A stretch of 64,000 nucleotides of DNA from Paraburkholderia acidisoli (GCF_009789675.1 NZ_CP046914.1:744001-808000), one strand, 5' to 3'. Numbered from the stretch's first letter, positions 16,447 through 29,863 are shown. The notes: generated by a model from the sequence alone, not told the origin. A program made the numbers and translations.

Positions 16447-17592
16447 ATGGACCGCGATTTCGACCTTTCGGAAGAGCACGCCACCACGGCGGGGGATTTC
16501 GTCCGCGCGCGCTCCACGCCGCGCCGCCCGCCGAAGCGCGCGGCACGTCACGCGGCACACAAGCCGGCGTCGCCCGCTGTGCATCGCAGTTCGGACAGCG
16601 AGCCCGGTTATCGCCGCCAGCGCACGCCAGAGGGCTTCGACTACCTCAACGTGCGCGGCAAGCTCATCAAGGACGCGCGCATCATCGCGCGCATTCTCTC
16701 CATCGTGATTCCGCCCGCCTGGGAGGACGTCTGGATCTGCACCGATCCGCTCGGTCACTTGCAGGCAACGGGGCGCGATGCGCGCGGCCGCAAGCAGTAT
16801 CGCTATCACCCTTCGTGGCGTGAGCAGCGGGAGAGCGAGAAGTTCGCGAAGATCGCGCAATTCGCGCGGGCGTTGCCGCGCGTGCGCGCTGCCGTCGAAC
16901 GCGATCTCGCCCTCGAAGGCCTGCCGCGCGAGAAAGTCATTGCCGCGATCGTGCGCCTGCTCGATCGCTCGCTCGCAAGAATCGGCGGCGCCGAATATGC
17001 GCGCGACAACGCCACCTACGGTTTGACCACATTGTGCAAGCGTCACGTGCGACTCGACGACGAAAGCGCCATGCTGCGCTTCAAGGGCAAGCACGGCATC
17101 AAGCACGAGATTTCCGTCGACGATGCCCTCGTGCTCGCCGTCGTGCGCGAATGCCGCCAGCTGCCCGGCCGCGAGTTATTCGCTTGCGTGGTGGATGCCG
17201 AATCGCGCAGGATCGACGCCGACGACGTGAACGACTATCTACAGGAAAACGGCGGCTGCGGCATCACGGCGAAGGACTTTCGCACGTGGGGCGCGAGCGT
17301 GGCGGCACTGGCGCTACTCTACGATCTGGATCCGCCGCGCAGCGACCGTGCGGCGCGCCGAACGCTCGCGCAAACCATTCGTCAGGTCGCGTTGTTGCTG
17401 CGCAATACCCCGGCCGTGTGCCGCCGCAGCTATGTGCATCCATGGGTTGTGGAAGCCTGGCAAACCGCCACCTTGGGCAACAAGCGCTTTCGCGCGAGCA
17501 ACGCACCGCTCGCGCCGGCAGAGCGTGCTTTCGCGCTGCTGCTGAAAACGCGCACGGCATGCGGTGCGAAACGCACACAACGCATAGCGTAA
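16447..17592 (+). CDS. DNA topoisomerase IB
   Basis: A 381-residue eukaryotic/poxvirus-type topoisomerase IB, an enzyme that relaxes supercoils by nicking one strand through a 3'-phosphotyrosine. A basic Arg/Pro-rich N-terminal tail (about 45 residues) precedes the N-terminal domain (GFDYLNVRGKLIKDARI, PPAWEDVWIC). The catalytic domain has RIGGAEYARDNATYGLTTL and FKGKHGIKHE. CRRSYVHPWVVEAW carries the nucleophile Tyr329. A GGCGAGGAGACGTC ribosome binding region precedes ATG 16447. Such stand-alone bacterial enzymes are common in Burkholderiales soil species but are not essential. Confidence 0.92.
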   Translation: MDRDFDLSEEHATTAGDFVRARSTPRRPPKRAARHAAHKPASPAVHRSSDSEPGYRRQRTPEGFDYLNVRGKLIKDARIIARILSIVIPPAWEDVWICTDPLGHLQATGRDARGRKQYRYHPSWREQRESEKFAKIAQFARALPRVRAAVERDLALEGLPREKVIAAIVRLLDRSLARIGGAEYARDNATYGLTTLCKRHVRLDDESAMLRFKGKHGIKHEISVDDALVLAVVRECRQLPGRELFACVVDAESRRIDADDVNDYLQENGGCGITAKDFRTWGASVAALALLYDLDPPRSDRAARRTLAQTIRQVALLLRNTPAVCRRSYVHPWVVEAWQTATLGNKRFRASNAPLAPAERAFALLLKTRTACGAKRTQRIA

Positions 17593-17614
17593 TCGCCAGA
17601 CCTGTGGCGTTTGC

Positions 17615-18931
17615 TCAACCGGTATTGACGGTGTCCTTACGCTGAAAATAGTGGCTCATCGCGTAACCCGCCGTCGCGCCATGCAGTATCACCGACAATA
17701 CGATCGCGTCGAGCGCCACGGGAAGCACCGCACGCAGGACGTCGCCCGCTTGATCGATACCCCATACCGCGTAATAAAACGTGCCGACGCCGCGTATGCC
17801 GACCCATGCCATCAATCTGCGCTGCTGGCCGTTTGCCGTCGAGCCCGCCATCGCCGCGAATACCGCAACGGGGCGGGCGATGAAAATGAGAACGCACGCA
17901 TAGAGCAGCGGCCGCCACTGCAGCATGTCCTGCCAATGCGCCGAGACCATGCAGCCGATCAGCAACAGCAAGGAAAACTCGGCGAGCCGCTCGATTTCGA
18001 GCGTGAAGCCCGTCATGCTTTCGGCGAGCCACGCGTGCGCGCGCCGCGGATCTTTGGCAACTTCCGCGTGCTCGCTCAAATGCACGTTTTCGAGCGCTTC
18101 GGCGGGACGGCGGTCGCCGGTTGCACGCAATTCTTCGTGGCGCAACGCAACGCCCGCTGCGAACACCGCAACGAAGGCATAGGCGTGTGCCAGTTCCGCA
18201 GCGCCGTAAGTCACCGACATCAGCCCGAGCGCGATAAAGCCGTCCAGACCCACCGTTTCACCGTAGCGGGTGCGCAAATTGAAAATCACGCGCACGCACA
18301 GAACGGCGAGCACGGTGCCGATCAACAATGCGCCCGCCATGCCCCACAACAGCGACACCAGCAACGCGCCTGCGCTTTGCACTCTGCCGACCTGCGCACC
18401 GCATAGCGCAAGTCCCACGAGCGCGAATGGCAGCGCCGCGCCGTCGTTGAGACCGCCTTCGCCCGACAACGCGAAGCGCACCGGTTCGTCGTCGCCCGCT
18501 TCGCGCACGCGCAGTTCGTTCGCGAGCACCGGGTCCGTGGGCGAAAGCGCGGCGGCGAGGAACAGCGCCACGCCGGGCGGCTCGCCAATTGCCCATGCGA
18601 ACACGGCCATGAGCGTGGCGGTGAGCGCCATGGCGAGTACGCCGAGCCGCAGCGGCAAATGCCAGAGGCGATCGCGCAAACGCACGCGCAAATGCATGCC
18701 CACCGAAAAGAGCGAGATCACGAGGCCCGCTTCGGCGATGACCGAAAGCGGCCACGCGTGTCCCGCGAGATCGACACGCACGAGCCCGAGGCAGGCGGGC
18801 CCGACGACCACGCCCACGGCGAGATAAATCATCGCGCCGGTCAACGGCAAACGCGTGATCAGTCCGCTTGCCACCGCCATGAAAATCAGCAGCACGCCGA
18901 CAAGCACGAACCACACGGCCTCTTCCATCAT
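17615..18931 (-). CDS. Cation:proton antiporter, CPA1/NhaP-like
   Basis: A 438-residue membrane protein with about 12 hydrophobic segments. ALSPTDPVLANE in the middle carries the Thr/Asp-Pro motif of Na+(K+)/H+ exchangers, and GGLNDGAALPFALVGLAL holds the conserved second Asp (ND motif) of CPA1 members. The C-terminus is short and charged. It exchanges monovalent cations for protons across the inner membrane. I chose ATG 18931 because MMEEAVWFVLVGVLLIFMA starts the first membrane segment; codons upstream look non-coding. The gene stands alone, converging on topoisomerase IB with 22 bp between stops. Confidence 0.88.
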   Translation of the reverse strand: MMEEAVWFVLVGVLLIFMAVASGLITRLPLTGAMIYLAVGVVVGPACLGLVRVDLAGHAWPLSVIAEAGLVISLFSVGMHLRVRLRDRLWHLPLRLGVLAMALTATLMAVFAWAIGEPPGVALFLAAALSPTDPVLANELRVREAGDDEPVRFALSGEGGLNDGAALPFALVGLALCGAQVGRVQSAGALLVSLLWGMAGALLIGTVLAVLCVRVIFNLRTRYGETVGLDGFIALGLMSVTYGAAELAHAYAFVAVFAAGVALRHEELRATGDRRPAEALENVHLSEHAEVAKDPRRAHAWLAESMTGFTLEIERLAEFSLLLLIGCMVSAHWQDMLQWRPLLYACVLIFIARPVAVFAAMAGSTANGQQRRLMAWVGIRGVGTFYYAVWGIDQAGDVLRAVLPVALDAIVLSVILHGATAGYAMSHYFQRKDTVNTG

Positions 18932-19195
18932 GAGCAGAATTCCACGCTGAGTTGAATGACGAGTGAGTTTTTCCTTTAAAGAGGAAGAGAGCAATTTCTC
19001 TGCCATCGCTTTCGTCACTCTTTCGGCGTTCCCCCTCGTGGTGCAAACCCGCCGGGTTTCGTTTGCCCTTTGAAAGCGGCGGCAATTTATGCCGCTGGAG
19101 CCACGATCCACATACGCCGGATCGGCAAGCAACGCGGACCGTGGCACAGCATGTGCGGAGTCGTAGGCTCGGACCACCACACTGGGAGAATGACC

Positions 19196-19561
19196 ATGAA
19201 GTCGATCAAACACCTTGCCGCAGTGACCGCGCTCATCGCCACGCCGCTGGTTGCGTTCGCACAGACCGAGATGCCGATGAACAACACCAGCGACTCGCTC
19301 TCGCGTGCGCAGGTCAAGCAGGATCAGATGCAAGTGGAACAACAGGGCTATAACCCGTCTGTGGGCGATCAGGCGTCGTATCCGCGCCAGGCGCAACGAG
19401 CCGAAGCGCGCGTGGGCGCCACGCAGGTGCAGCAGGCTGAAAGCGGCGGTTATGGCGGCGTGATGCCGGGCACCTCGGCCTCGGGCGCGCCGGACATGCC
19501 GGCCCAACCCGCCCACACGGCGAACGCGCCGGGTGTGAAGCCCGTGTATTTCGGTCAGTGA
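19196..19561 (+). CDS. DUF4148-like exported protein
   Basis: A 121-residue periplasmic protein. The signal peptide MKSIKHLAAVTALIATPLVAFAQ is followed by a polar Gln/Ala-rich mature region with PSVGDQASYP and RAQVKQDQMQVEQQGY, which matches the small DUF4148 proteins abundant in Burkholderia. A GGGAGA ribosome binding site lies 6 bp before ATG 19196; an in-frame ATG two codons earlier is too close to it. The function of the family is unknown. A terminator hairpin follows. Confidence 0.8.
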   Translation: MKSIKHLAAVTALIATPLVAFAQTEMPMNNTSDSLSRAQVKQDQMQVEQQGYNPSVGDQASYPRQAQRAEARVGATQVQQAESGGYGGVMPGTSASGAPDMPAQPAHTANAPGVKPVYFGQ

Positions 19562-19621
19562 GCGCGCTCGCGGTCTCGAGCCTGATTCACCAAACCGGCG
19601 TTAATGCAGCAAGTGATATCG

Positions 19622-19654
19622 ATGGCGTGACCTTACCGAGGTCGCGCCATTTTT
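19622..19654 (+). terminator. Rho-independent terminator after the DUF4148-like gene
   Basis: A 12-bp stem with one G:T pair (ATGGCGTGACCT / AGGTCGCGCCAT, loop TACCG) is followed by TTTTT, 60 bp after the stop codon. Confidence 0.8.
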
Positions 19655-19715
19655 CATGGTCGAGGCGTTTGGCGTATTTTTAACCAGTTCGTACATCTAT
19701 GCGCATGTAAAACGC

Positions 19716-20003
19716 TCAACTCCGCGCTGCGGGACGTTTGCAGTCGGCCCGGTAATCGGCGTTGAGTTGCTGCTCCGCCGCCTTCAGATCCGCGGGATAG
19801 ACACTGGCATCCGCACCAGCGCGATAGCCACGCTGTTCAAGTTCGCCGAGTTCGTGTTCGAGCTGCGCATGGGTGACTTCGCCCGCAGCCCGCGTAAACG
19901 GGTAAGCATTGCAATCCGCCGGTGTCAGGCTCGGAGCGGCGAAGACGGGGAATGCGGCGCTCAAGGCGACGAGCGCAATGGCGTTCAACGGCAGCAGTTT
20001 CAT
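19716..20003 (-). CDS. DUF4148-family exported protein
   Basis: A 95-residue protein with signal peptide MKLLPLNAIALVALSAAFPVFA. The mature region (LTPADCNAYPFTRAAGEVTHAQLEHELGELEQ in two parts, then YPADLKAAEQQLNAD) has the conserved helix and the YPxDLxxAE motif of DUF4148. It is the second member of this family within 1 kb, on the opposite strand and convergent with the first. Periplasmic; function unknown. Confidence 0.85.
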   Translation of the reverse strand: MKLLPLNAIALVALSAAFPVFAAPSLTPADCNAYPFTRAAGEVTHAQLEHELGELEQRGYRAGADASVYPADLKAAEQQLNADYRADCKRPAARS

Positions 20004-20325
20004 GGTCGTGAGTCCCGTGGCAAAGGTGGGTGCATAGGCACAAGGTCCGGCCGCGAGACTAGCGGCCCGCGCCTGTCACGCCCGCATCGGTCTCATGAAA
20101 ATTTTTTTAAAAACAACGACCTTGCGGAATTCCCGGCACGAACTCGCGTTTACCCTTAAAATGTACTAGTTGGTTAATTTTTGCCATCCGTCCCTGCCGA
20201 TGGAATGGCGTAGACGCGCCAATTCAAGCCGAATGCGGCAGCCCGTTGCGTCTTGCACGTGCAAGCGGGGCCGCCCGCTTAACCCTCCTGGCTTCGTGTG
20301 GCCGGGTCGACCATAAGTACAAACG
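20004..20325. other. Intergenic region upstream of the glucose dehydrogenase gene
   Basis: About 322 bp between the divergent DUF4148 and glucose dehydrogenase genes. It contains an A/T tract (20097-20115) and should hold both promoters. I see no convincing regulator site, RNA or small gene in it. Confidence 0.5.
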
Positions 20326-22749
20326 ATGTCAGAGCAATCCAAAGTGAAACCGCTGCCCACCGGGGCGCGGATCGGGCTGGCGCTCGCCGGGCTGATCGGC
20401 CTTCTGCTGGGCCTTTATTTCGTCATTGGCGGCGGCATGTTGATCGCGCGCGGCGGCAGCGTGTACTACCTGCTGCTGGGCCTCGCGCTGAGCGCCACGG
20501 GCATTCAGCTCGCGCGCCGCCGTTCGAGCGCCTGCGCGATCTACCTCGTGCTGCTGATCGCCACCGCCGTGTGGGCCGTGTGGGAAAGCGGTTTCGACTT
20601 CTGGCCGCTCAACGCGCGCATCTTCATTTTCTCGATGATCGGCATGCTGCTCGCGCCGGTCTATCCGGCGCTGCGCGCGCACGAAGGCAGGACGCCCGCA
20701 CGCGGCGCGGCGTGGACCGTCGCGCTCGTGCTGCTCGCGTGCAACGCCGCGTTCGTGTGGGGCATGTTCGTGCCGCACGGCAAGTTCGGCACCGAAACCG
20801 CGCCGCCCGTAGCCAGCAATGCCGGGACGGGCGACTGGACCGCCTATGGACACTCGGCCGGCGGCGACCGCTTCGCGGGCTACACGCAAATCACGCGCGA
20901 CAACGTGAAGAACCTGCAGGTCGCGTGGACCTATCACACCGGCGACGTACCGCTCAGCCCCGACGGCGGCGGCTCGGAAGATCAGGAAACGCCGCTGCAG
21001 GTCGGCAAGACGCTGTTCTTGTGCTCGCCGCATAACACGGTGATCGCCGTGGATGCGGCCACCGGCACGGAAAAGTGGCGTCACGCGTTCCCCACGAAAA
21101 CCACCGTGTGGGTGCGTTGCCGCGGCCTCGCCTACTTCGACAGCACGCAGCCGCTCGTGCAGCCCAGCGTGGCGGGTTCGACGCCGGTCACGCCGCTCGC
21201 CGCGTCGGGCGACCCCACCGCGTGCCGCAAGCGCATCTACATGAACACGATCGACGCGAAGCTCGTCGCGCTCGACGCCGAAACCGGCAAGCTCTGCGAC
21301 GACTTCGGCACGCACGGCATCGTCGACCTGAAAGCCGGCCTCGGCAATGCGAAGAGCCCGCTCTATCAGCTCACGTCGCCACCTACGGTTGCGGGCACAA
21401 CGGTCGTGGTGGGCGGCCGGGTGGCCGACAACGTCTCGCTCGACATGCCGGGCGGCGTGATTCGCGGCTTTGACGTGATGACGGGCAAGATGAAGTGGGC
21501 ATTCGATCCGGGCAATCCCGACGATCATGCCGCGCCGCAAACCGGCAAGACCTTCACGCGTTCCACGCCGAACGTGTGGGCGCCCATGACCTACGACGCC
21601 ACCTCGAACATCGTCTACATGCCGGTGGGCAACGCGGCGATCGACCTGTGGGGCGTCAAGCGCACGAAGCTCGACGAGAATTACGGCGGCTCGATTCTCG
21701 CGCTCGACGCGACCACGGGCGCCGAAAAGTGGCACTTCCAGACGGTCCATCACGACCTCTGGGACTACGACGTGCCGATGCAACCCACGCTCATCGACTT
21801 CCCGCTCGACGGCAAGCGCGTGCCCGCGCTCATCGTCGGCACCAAGATGGGTCAGCTGTTCGTGCTCGACCGCCTGACGGGCAAGCCGCTCACGCAAGTG
21901 GTCGAACATCCCGTGAAGCCCGCGACCATCCCGAACGAGCCGTATGCGAAAACGCAGCCGCTCTCGGTGGGCATGCCGCAGATCGGCGCGGAAGTGCTCA
22001 AGGAGTCGGACATGTGGGGCGCCACGCCGATCGATCAGCTCATGTGCCGCGTCACGTTCCGCGGCCTGCGCTACGACGGCCTGTTCACCGCGCCGGATAC
22101 CGACCGGTCGCTGAGTTTCCCCGGCTCGCTCGGCGGCATGAACTGGGGCGGCCTCTCGTACGATCCGAACACGGATATGATCTACGCGAACGACATGCGT
22201 CTCGGCTTGTGGGTGCATCTCGTGAAGGAAAAGCAGCACAGCGGCACGTCGGACGGCAACGAGGCCGTGAATGCGGGCATGGGCGCGGTGCCGCTCGGCG
22301 GCACGCCTTACTCGGTCACGAAGGATCGCTTCTTCTCGCCGCTCGGCATTCCGTGCCAGAAGCCGCCGTTCGGCAGCCTCACGGCCATCAGCTCGAAAAC
22401 GCGTAGCGTGGCATGGCAAGTCCCGCTCGGCACCGTGCAGGACACGCGCCTCTACGGCATGCAGATGCATATGCCCACGCCTATCGGCATGCCGACCATT
22501 GGCGGCTCGATGACAACGGCCAGCGGCCTCGTGTTCTTCGCCGCCACGCAGGACTACTACCTGCGCGCGTTCGACAGCTCCACGGGCAAGGAAGTGTGGA
22601 AGGCGCGCTTGCCCGTGGGCAGCCAGGGCACGCCGGTGAGTTACGTGGTGAACGGCAAGCAGTACATCGTGATTTCCGCGGGCGGCGCGCGCCAGTCGCC
22701 CGATCGCGGCGACGACGTGATCGCGTATGCATTGCCCGACTCGAAGTAA
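20326..22749 (+). CDS. gcd: PQQ-dependent membrane-bound glucose dehydrogenase
   Basis: An 807-residue quinoprotein, close to the usual length of about 800. Five hydrophobic segments in the first 150 residues anchor it in the inner membrane. A PQQ eight-bladed propeller faces the periplasm (WTAYGHSAGGDRFAGYTQI, repeated tryptophan-docking motifs, FQTVHHDLWDYDVPMQP near residue 480). It oxidises glucose and other aldoses to lactones and passes electrons to ubiquinone. In soil bacteria the resulting gluconic acid dissolves mineral phosphate. PQQ synthesis genes are not in the window. A strong terminator follows. Confidence 0.95.
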   Translation: MSEQSKVKPLPTGARIGLALAGLIGLLLGLYFVIGGGMLIARGGSVYYLLLGLALSATGIQLARRRSSACAIYLVLLIATAVWAVWESGFDFWPLNARIFIFSMIGMLLAPVYPALRAHEGRTPARGAAWTVALVLLACNAAFVWGMFVPHGKFGTETAPPVASNAGTGDWTAYGHSAGGDRFAGYTQITRDNVKNLQVAWTYHTGDVPLSPDGGGSEDQETPLQVGKTLFLCSPHNTVIAVDAATGTEKWRHAFPTKTTVWVRCRGLAYFDSTQPLVQPSVAGSTPVTPLAASGDPTACRKRIYMNTIDAKLVALDAETGKLCDDFGTHGIVDLKAGLGNAKSPLYQLTSPPTVAGTTVVVGGRVADNVSLDMPGGVIRGFDVMTGKMKWAFDPGNPDDHAAPQTGKTFTRSTPNVWAPMTYDATSNIVYMPVGNAAIDLWGVKRTKLDENYGGSILALDATTGAEKWHFQTVHHDLWDYDVPMQPTLIDFPLDGKRVPALIVGTKMGQLFVLDRLTGKPLTQVVEHPVKPATIPNEPYAKTQPLSVGMPQIGAEVLKESDMWGATPIDQLMCRVTFRGLRYDGLFTAPDTDRSLSFPGSLGGMNWGGLSYDPNTDMIYANDMRLGLWVHLVKEKQHSGTSDGNEAVNAGMGAVPLGGTPYSVTKDRFFSPLGIPCQKPPFGSLTAISSKTRSVAWQVPLGTVQDTRLYGMQMHMPTPIGMPTIGGSMTTASGLVFFAATQDYYLRAFDSSTGKEVWKARLPVGSQGTPVSYVVNGKQYIVISAGGARQSPDRGDDVIAYALPDSK

Positions 22750-22773
22750 GCCGGCGAGTTAAGCCGTAATGCC

Positions 22774-22813
22774 AACGGCGGCGTGGAGCGTTTCGCTCAC
22801 GCCGCCGTTTTTT
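22774..22813 (+). terminator. Rho-independent terminator after gcd
   Basis: A 12-bp perfect stem (AACGGCGGCGTG / CACGCCGCCGTT) with a 12-nt loop is followed by six T, 25 bp after the gcd stop codon. Confidence 0.85.
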
Positions 22814-22889
22814 ATTGGCCCGCACGTTTCCTTTCCTTTTTGCCGATGCGGTTCCGACCGGGCCGCACTCGCCGCTGTTCTCGTCCCTT

Positions 22890-23957
22890 ATGATTCCATC
22901 GCTATCCGCGCTTATTTCGTTGCGCGATCGCGTGCCGTCGCGGCATGCCTTGATCGGCGCAATTGGCTTTTCACTGGCCGCGTGCGTGCCGCTCGCCCAT
23001 GCGCAAAGCAGCGTCACGCTTTACGGTGCGATCGACACCAGCATTGAAGTGACCAACCCCGGTTCCGGCTACGTCGCGCGTATGGATTCCGGCGCGTATC
23101 GCGGCTCGCGCATCGGCCTGCGCGGCGCCGAAGATCTCGGCGGCGGCGTGAAGCTACTCTTCGATCTGGAGAACGGTTTTGGTTCCGCGAATGGCGCGTA
23201 TGCCGTCGCCAATACGCTCTTCAACCGGCAGGCGTGGATCGGCGTGGGCACGCCTTATGGCATCGTGCGCGTGGGGCGGCAATATTCGCCCATCTATATT
23301 CCATTCAAGGGACAACTCGACGCGTTCGGCGCGGGCACGATCGCGTCGGGTCTCGACAATCTCTCGAAGATCACGCCCTACGAGAGCAACGCGATCACAT
23401 GGATCTCGCCCGAAATCAAGGGCTTCTCGGCAACCGTCATGACTTCGTTGCGCGATGCGAGCGACGACGACGGCAACGGGCTCGCGGGCCATATCGAAAC
23501 GGTGTCGTGGCGCGGCGGTCCCGTGCGCGTCTCCTACGCGCATCAGCAAACGCATGGCAGCGGCGCGTTGCGCGCGAATCTCGGCGGCGTCTCGTACGAC
23601 TTCGGGCCGCTCACGGCCTTTCTGTCGTACTTCAACGGCGACGGCGGCACGCCCCGCTATCACAACGACGGCGTGGCGGTTTCCGCACGCTACGCGCTGA
23701 CTTCGCGCCTGCGCGCCTCGCTCGGCTACACCTTCCTGCGCGACCAGTCCGGCGGCGGCAACGATGCGGACCAATTCAGCGCCGCCTGCGAGTACGACCT
23801 CTCGAAGCGCGTGCTGCTCTACGCGAGCGCCGGTTGGCTGCGTAATCGCGGCGAGGCGCAATTCACGCTCAAAGGCGTGAACGTGACCGGACTTGCGCCA
23901 GCGTGGCCCGGCGCGGCCGTGCGCGGCGTGCAGTTCGGGATGATCGATCGGTTCTAG
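22890..23957 (+). CDS. Gram-negative trimeric porin
   Basis: A 355-residue porin of the Burkholderia/Neisseria type. A leader with a long N-terminal region ([20 protein letters not shown]) runs into the signal core and ends AHAQ. The mature protein begins [15 protein letters not shown], the standard opening of this family. [24 protein letters not shown], here in two adjoining parts, and the PEG-rich constriction loop region follow. It ends in a C-terminal Phe (GMIDRF), as needed for outer-membrane insertion. ATG 22890 is preferred over a frame extension to 22815 because it gives a shorter leader. Solute specificity is unknown. Confidence 0.88.
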   Translation: MIPSLSALISLRDRVPSRHALIGAIGFSLAACVPLAHAQSSVTLYGAIDTSIEVTNPGSGYVARMDSGAYRGSRIGLRGAEDLGGGVKLLFDLENGFGSANGAYAVANTLFNRQAWIGVGTPYGIVRVGRQYSPIYIPFKGQLDAFGAGTIASGLDNLSKITPYESNAITWISPEIKGFSATVMTSLRDASDDDGNGLAGHIETVSWRGGPVRVSYAHQQTHGSGALRANLGGVSYDFGPLTAFLSYFNGDGGTPRYHNDGVAVSARYALTSRLRASLGYTFLRDQSGGGNDADQFSAACEYDLSKRVLLYASAGWLRNRGEAQFTLKGVNVTGLAPAWPGAAVRGVQFGMIDRF

Positions 23958-24008
23958 ATTCTGTCCTACACTGGATGGGTTCCCGGCGCTGTCGCAGCAG
24001 AAATTTCT

Positions 24009-24049
24009 ATACTCCCCCGCAGTATCCATACTATACTGCCGGGCAGTAT
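24009..24049. promoter_or_regulatory. Tandem FrmR-type operators upstream of frmR
   Basis: Two 17-bp inverted repeats with ATACT/AGTAT arms lie at 24009-24025 (ATACTCCCCCGCAGTAT) and 24033-24049 (ATACTGCCGGGCAGTAT, a perfect palindrome). Their centres are 24 bp apart and the second ends 14 bp before the frmR start. G/C tracts inside AT-rich arms resemble operators bound by CsoR/RcnR/FrmR tetramers, so autoregulation by FrmR is likely. Confidence 0.7.
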
Positions 24050-24063
24050 CCGGTGAGGTCACG

Positions 24064-25495
<1,432 letters not shown>

Positions 25496-25562
25496 TCGAT
25501 ACGCGAACGACCGGTCCTTCGCTGGGATAAAGGCGAATCGTTTCTGGGCGCGCCGTGCGCGC

Positions 25563-26279
25563 TCAGAACTTCTCCGTCCACGGTCTGACTTCGAGTTCCC
25601 AAGACCACGCGCTGCGATGCTGGCGCAGCAAGTCCAGGTAGCACTGCGCGATCGCATCGGGGTCGAGCGTGCTGTCCGGCTGGTCGGGCGGATCGGCGCG
25701 ATGCGCGGCGCGCACGCCGCCGTCGATCACCACATGCGCCACGTGAATGCCTTTCGGTATCAACTCGCGCGCCGCACTTTGCGCGAGACCGCGCAACGCA
25801 AATTTTCCCATCGCAAACGGCGCCGAGAGCGCAAAGCCTTTCACGCCGGCCGTCGCGCCCGTGAGCAAAATCGCGCCCTTGCCTGCCGGCACCATGCGTT
25901 TCGCGGCTTGCTGCACGGCATAAAACGCACCGAGCGCGGACACGGCAACGGCCGCTTCAACGGCTTGCGCGTCGAGTTCCGCCAGCGGTCCGCGCAGGCG
26001 GCCGCTCGCGTTGTAAATCACGATCTCCGCCGCGCCGATACGCGCTTGCGTTTCGGCGAACAAACGCTCGACCTGCGCGGCGTCGGCGGCATCCACGGGT
26101 AAGGCCATTGCACCGGTTTCATCGACGAGCGCGGTGAGTTTCTCGACGTTGCGCGCGGCCATCACCACGGGAAGGTTTGCGGCACGCAGCACGCGCGTGA
26201 GCGACGCGCTGATGCCGGACCCCGCGCCGATGATGAGCGCGCTACGATACGGAAGGGTTGTCAAGTCGTTGTCAGGCAT
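25563..26279 (-). CDS. Short-chain dehydrogenase/reductase-like protein
   Basis: A 238-residue Rossmann-fold protein of the SDR superfamily. The nucleotide-binding turn is ALIIGAGSGISASLTRVL. The NAG motif is replaced by NASGRL, and the usual YxxxK active site is not evident: the region reads SAPFAMGKFALRGLAQS, so Phe stands where Tyr is expected although the Lys remains. It is therefore an atypical SDR and could have lost classical activity. ATG 26279 has an AGGAAA ribosome binding site; ATG 26306 is an alternative that adds nine residues. It lies downstream of katG on the same strand. Confidence 0.8.
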   Translation of the reverse strand: MPDNDLTTLPYRSALIIGAGSGISASLTRVLRAANLPVVMAARNVEKLTALVDETGAMALPVDAADAAQVERLFAETQARIGAAEIVIYNASGRLRGPLAELDAQAVEAAVAVSALGAFYAVQQAAKRMVPAGKGAILLTGATAGVKGFALSAPFAMGKFALRGLAQSAARELIPKGIHVAHVVIDGGVRAAHRADPPDQPDSTLDPDAIAQCYLDLLRQHRSAWSWELEVRPWTEKF

Positions 26280-26326
26280 GGAATGAGGTTTCCTGTTGTC
26301 GGTCATTTTTCGGGCTTCAATGCAAA

Positions 26327-26357
26327 CCGCCGGGCAAGCAACCTGCTCGCCCGGCGG
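26327..26357 (-). terminator. Hairpin downstream of katG
   Basis: A 9-bp perfect outer stem (CCGCCGGGC / GCCCGGCGG) with further inner pairing lies 21 bp after the katG stop codon. On the minus strand it is followed by only TTT, so termination may be weak and some transcription may continue into the SDR gene. Confidence 0.5.
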
Positions 26358-26377
26358 CAACGTTCACGCCTTCACGA

Positions 26378-28651
<2,274 letters not shown>

Positions 28652-28908
28652 TTAGTCGTGACGGCCTTCGAGCAGGTTCCCTTGCTGGCGAAAAAACCAC
28701 TTCAACCAAAATGGTATGTATTTTTCGACATAGGGGAAATTGGTTTATTCGATGAGGCTTGAAAGCTTTAATTTATCGGCCGCCGCAAACGATGATAGTC
28801 AACGTTCGGCAACCTCGTTGCGCCGCGGTGCGGCGCACATTTTTCGCGCCGCATGTGAGCGCTTGCTTTCATCGAATCCCACCGCGCCCGCGAATCGACA
28901 CGCAGGCG

Positions 28909-29748
28909 TCACACGCCCAGACACACTGCGCCCGCCGCCACGACGATGCAGGCGATCCAGCGCTTCGTATCGACGGCTTCGCGCAGCATCACGCGCCCGA
29001 TCAGAACGGCGAACACCACACTCGTCTCGCGCAATGCCGAGACCGAACCCATGGCGCCCGACTGCAATGCCCAGATGACAATTCCGTAAGCGAAGATCGA
29101 CACGATGCCGCCCGCGAGCGACGAAGCGACCGAAGCCGGCATGCTGCGTAGCGGCGCGAACAACGCGGGCACGCCTTGCCTGGCCACGAACAGGAGCGGC
29201 ATCAGCCAGTAGAACAGGAACATCCACGCGGTATAGGACAGCGCGCGACCGCCGGAGGCCCGCACACCGATGCCGTCGATAACGGTGTACAGCGCGATCG
29301 TCGCGCCGGTGGCGAGCGCCGCCCGCACCGCCGCGCGCGAGACGCCGCGCACCGGCGTGGCGAGCGCGAGGATGCCGCCCGAGACCAGCACGATGCCGAG
29401 CCCATGCAGCACGCCGAGCGCTTCGTGGGCGAACAGCGCCGCGCCGAGCGTGACGAGCAACGGCGAGGAACCGCGCGCGATGGGGTAGGCCTGCGCGAAG
29501 TCGCCGCGCCGGTACGAGCGCACGAGCGAGACGTTGTAGACGATATGCACGAGACCCGATGCCACGATGCTCGGCCACGCGCCGCGCGCGGGCAGGGGCG
29601 CGATAACGACGACGACGCTCGACACCAGCGCGATGGCGAGGCTCATCCACGTCATGGAGAGAAAGCGGTCGCGATTGCCGTGCAGCATCGCGTTCCACGT
29701 GGCGTGCAATAACGCCGCGAATAAAACCAGCACGCCCCAATGAATCAT
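28909..29748 (-). CDS. EamA/DMT-family transporter
   Basis: A 279-residue inner-membrane protein with about ten hydrophobic helices in two EamA repeats (start MIHWGVLVLFAALLHATWNA; second repeat WMFLFYWLMPLLFVA). The ARGSSPLLVTLGAALFAHEAL segment is typical of drug/metabolite exporters. Substrates of this superfamily vary widely and cannot be predicted here. It is divergent from the LysR gene at 29864, with 115 bp between, which suggests that the LysR controls it. Confidence 0.85.
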   Translation of the reverse strand: MIHWGVLVLFAALLHATWNAMLHGNRDRFLSMTWMSLAIALVSSVVVVIAPLPARGAWPSIVASGLVHIVYNVSLVRSYRRGDFAQAYPIARGSSPLLVTLGAALFAHEALGVLHGLGIVLVSGGILALATPVRGVSRAAVRAALATGATIALYTVIDGIGVRASGGRALSYTAWMFLFYWLMPLLFVARQGVPALFAPLRSMPASVASSLAGGIVSIFAYGIVIWALQSGAMGSVSALRETSVVFAVLIGRVMLREAVDTKRWIACIVVAAGAVCLGV

Positions 29749-29863
29749 CGAAAGGGAAAGATCAGATTGAAACGAACAGAATAACTATCTTGCCTGTCCC
29801 TAACAAACCAGATAAATTGCCCCGTCGAGAGAGTTTCCCTAACTCATCAATAGAACGAATGCC

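Noticed and set aside
20329..22470. A 713-codon open frame antisense to gcd
   Set aside because: It is a shadow of the high third-position GC of gcd. Its translation is rich in Arg, His and Ala with no domain, and gcd itself is unmistakable.
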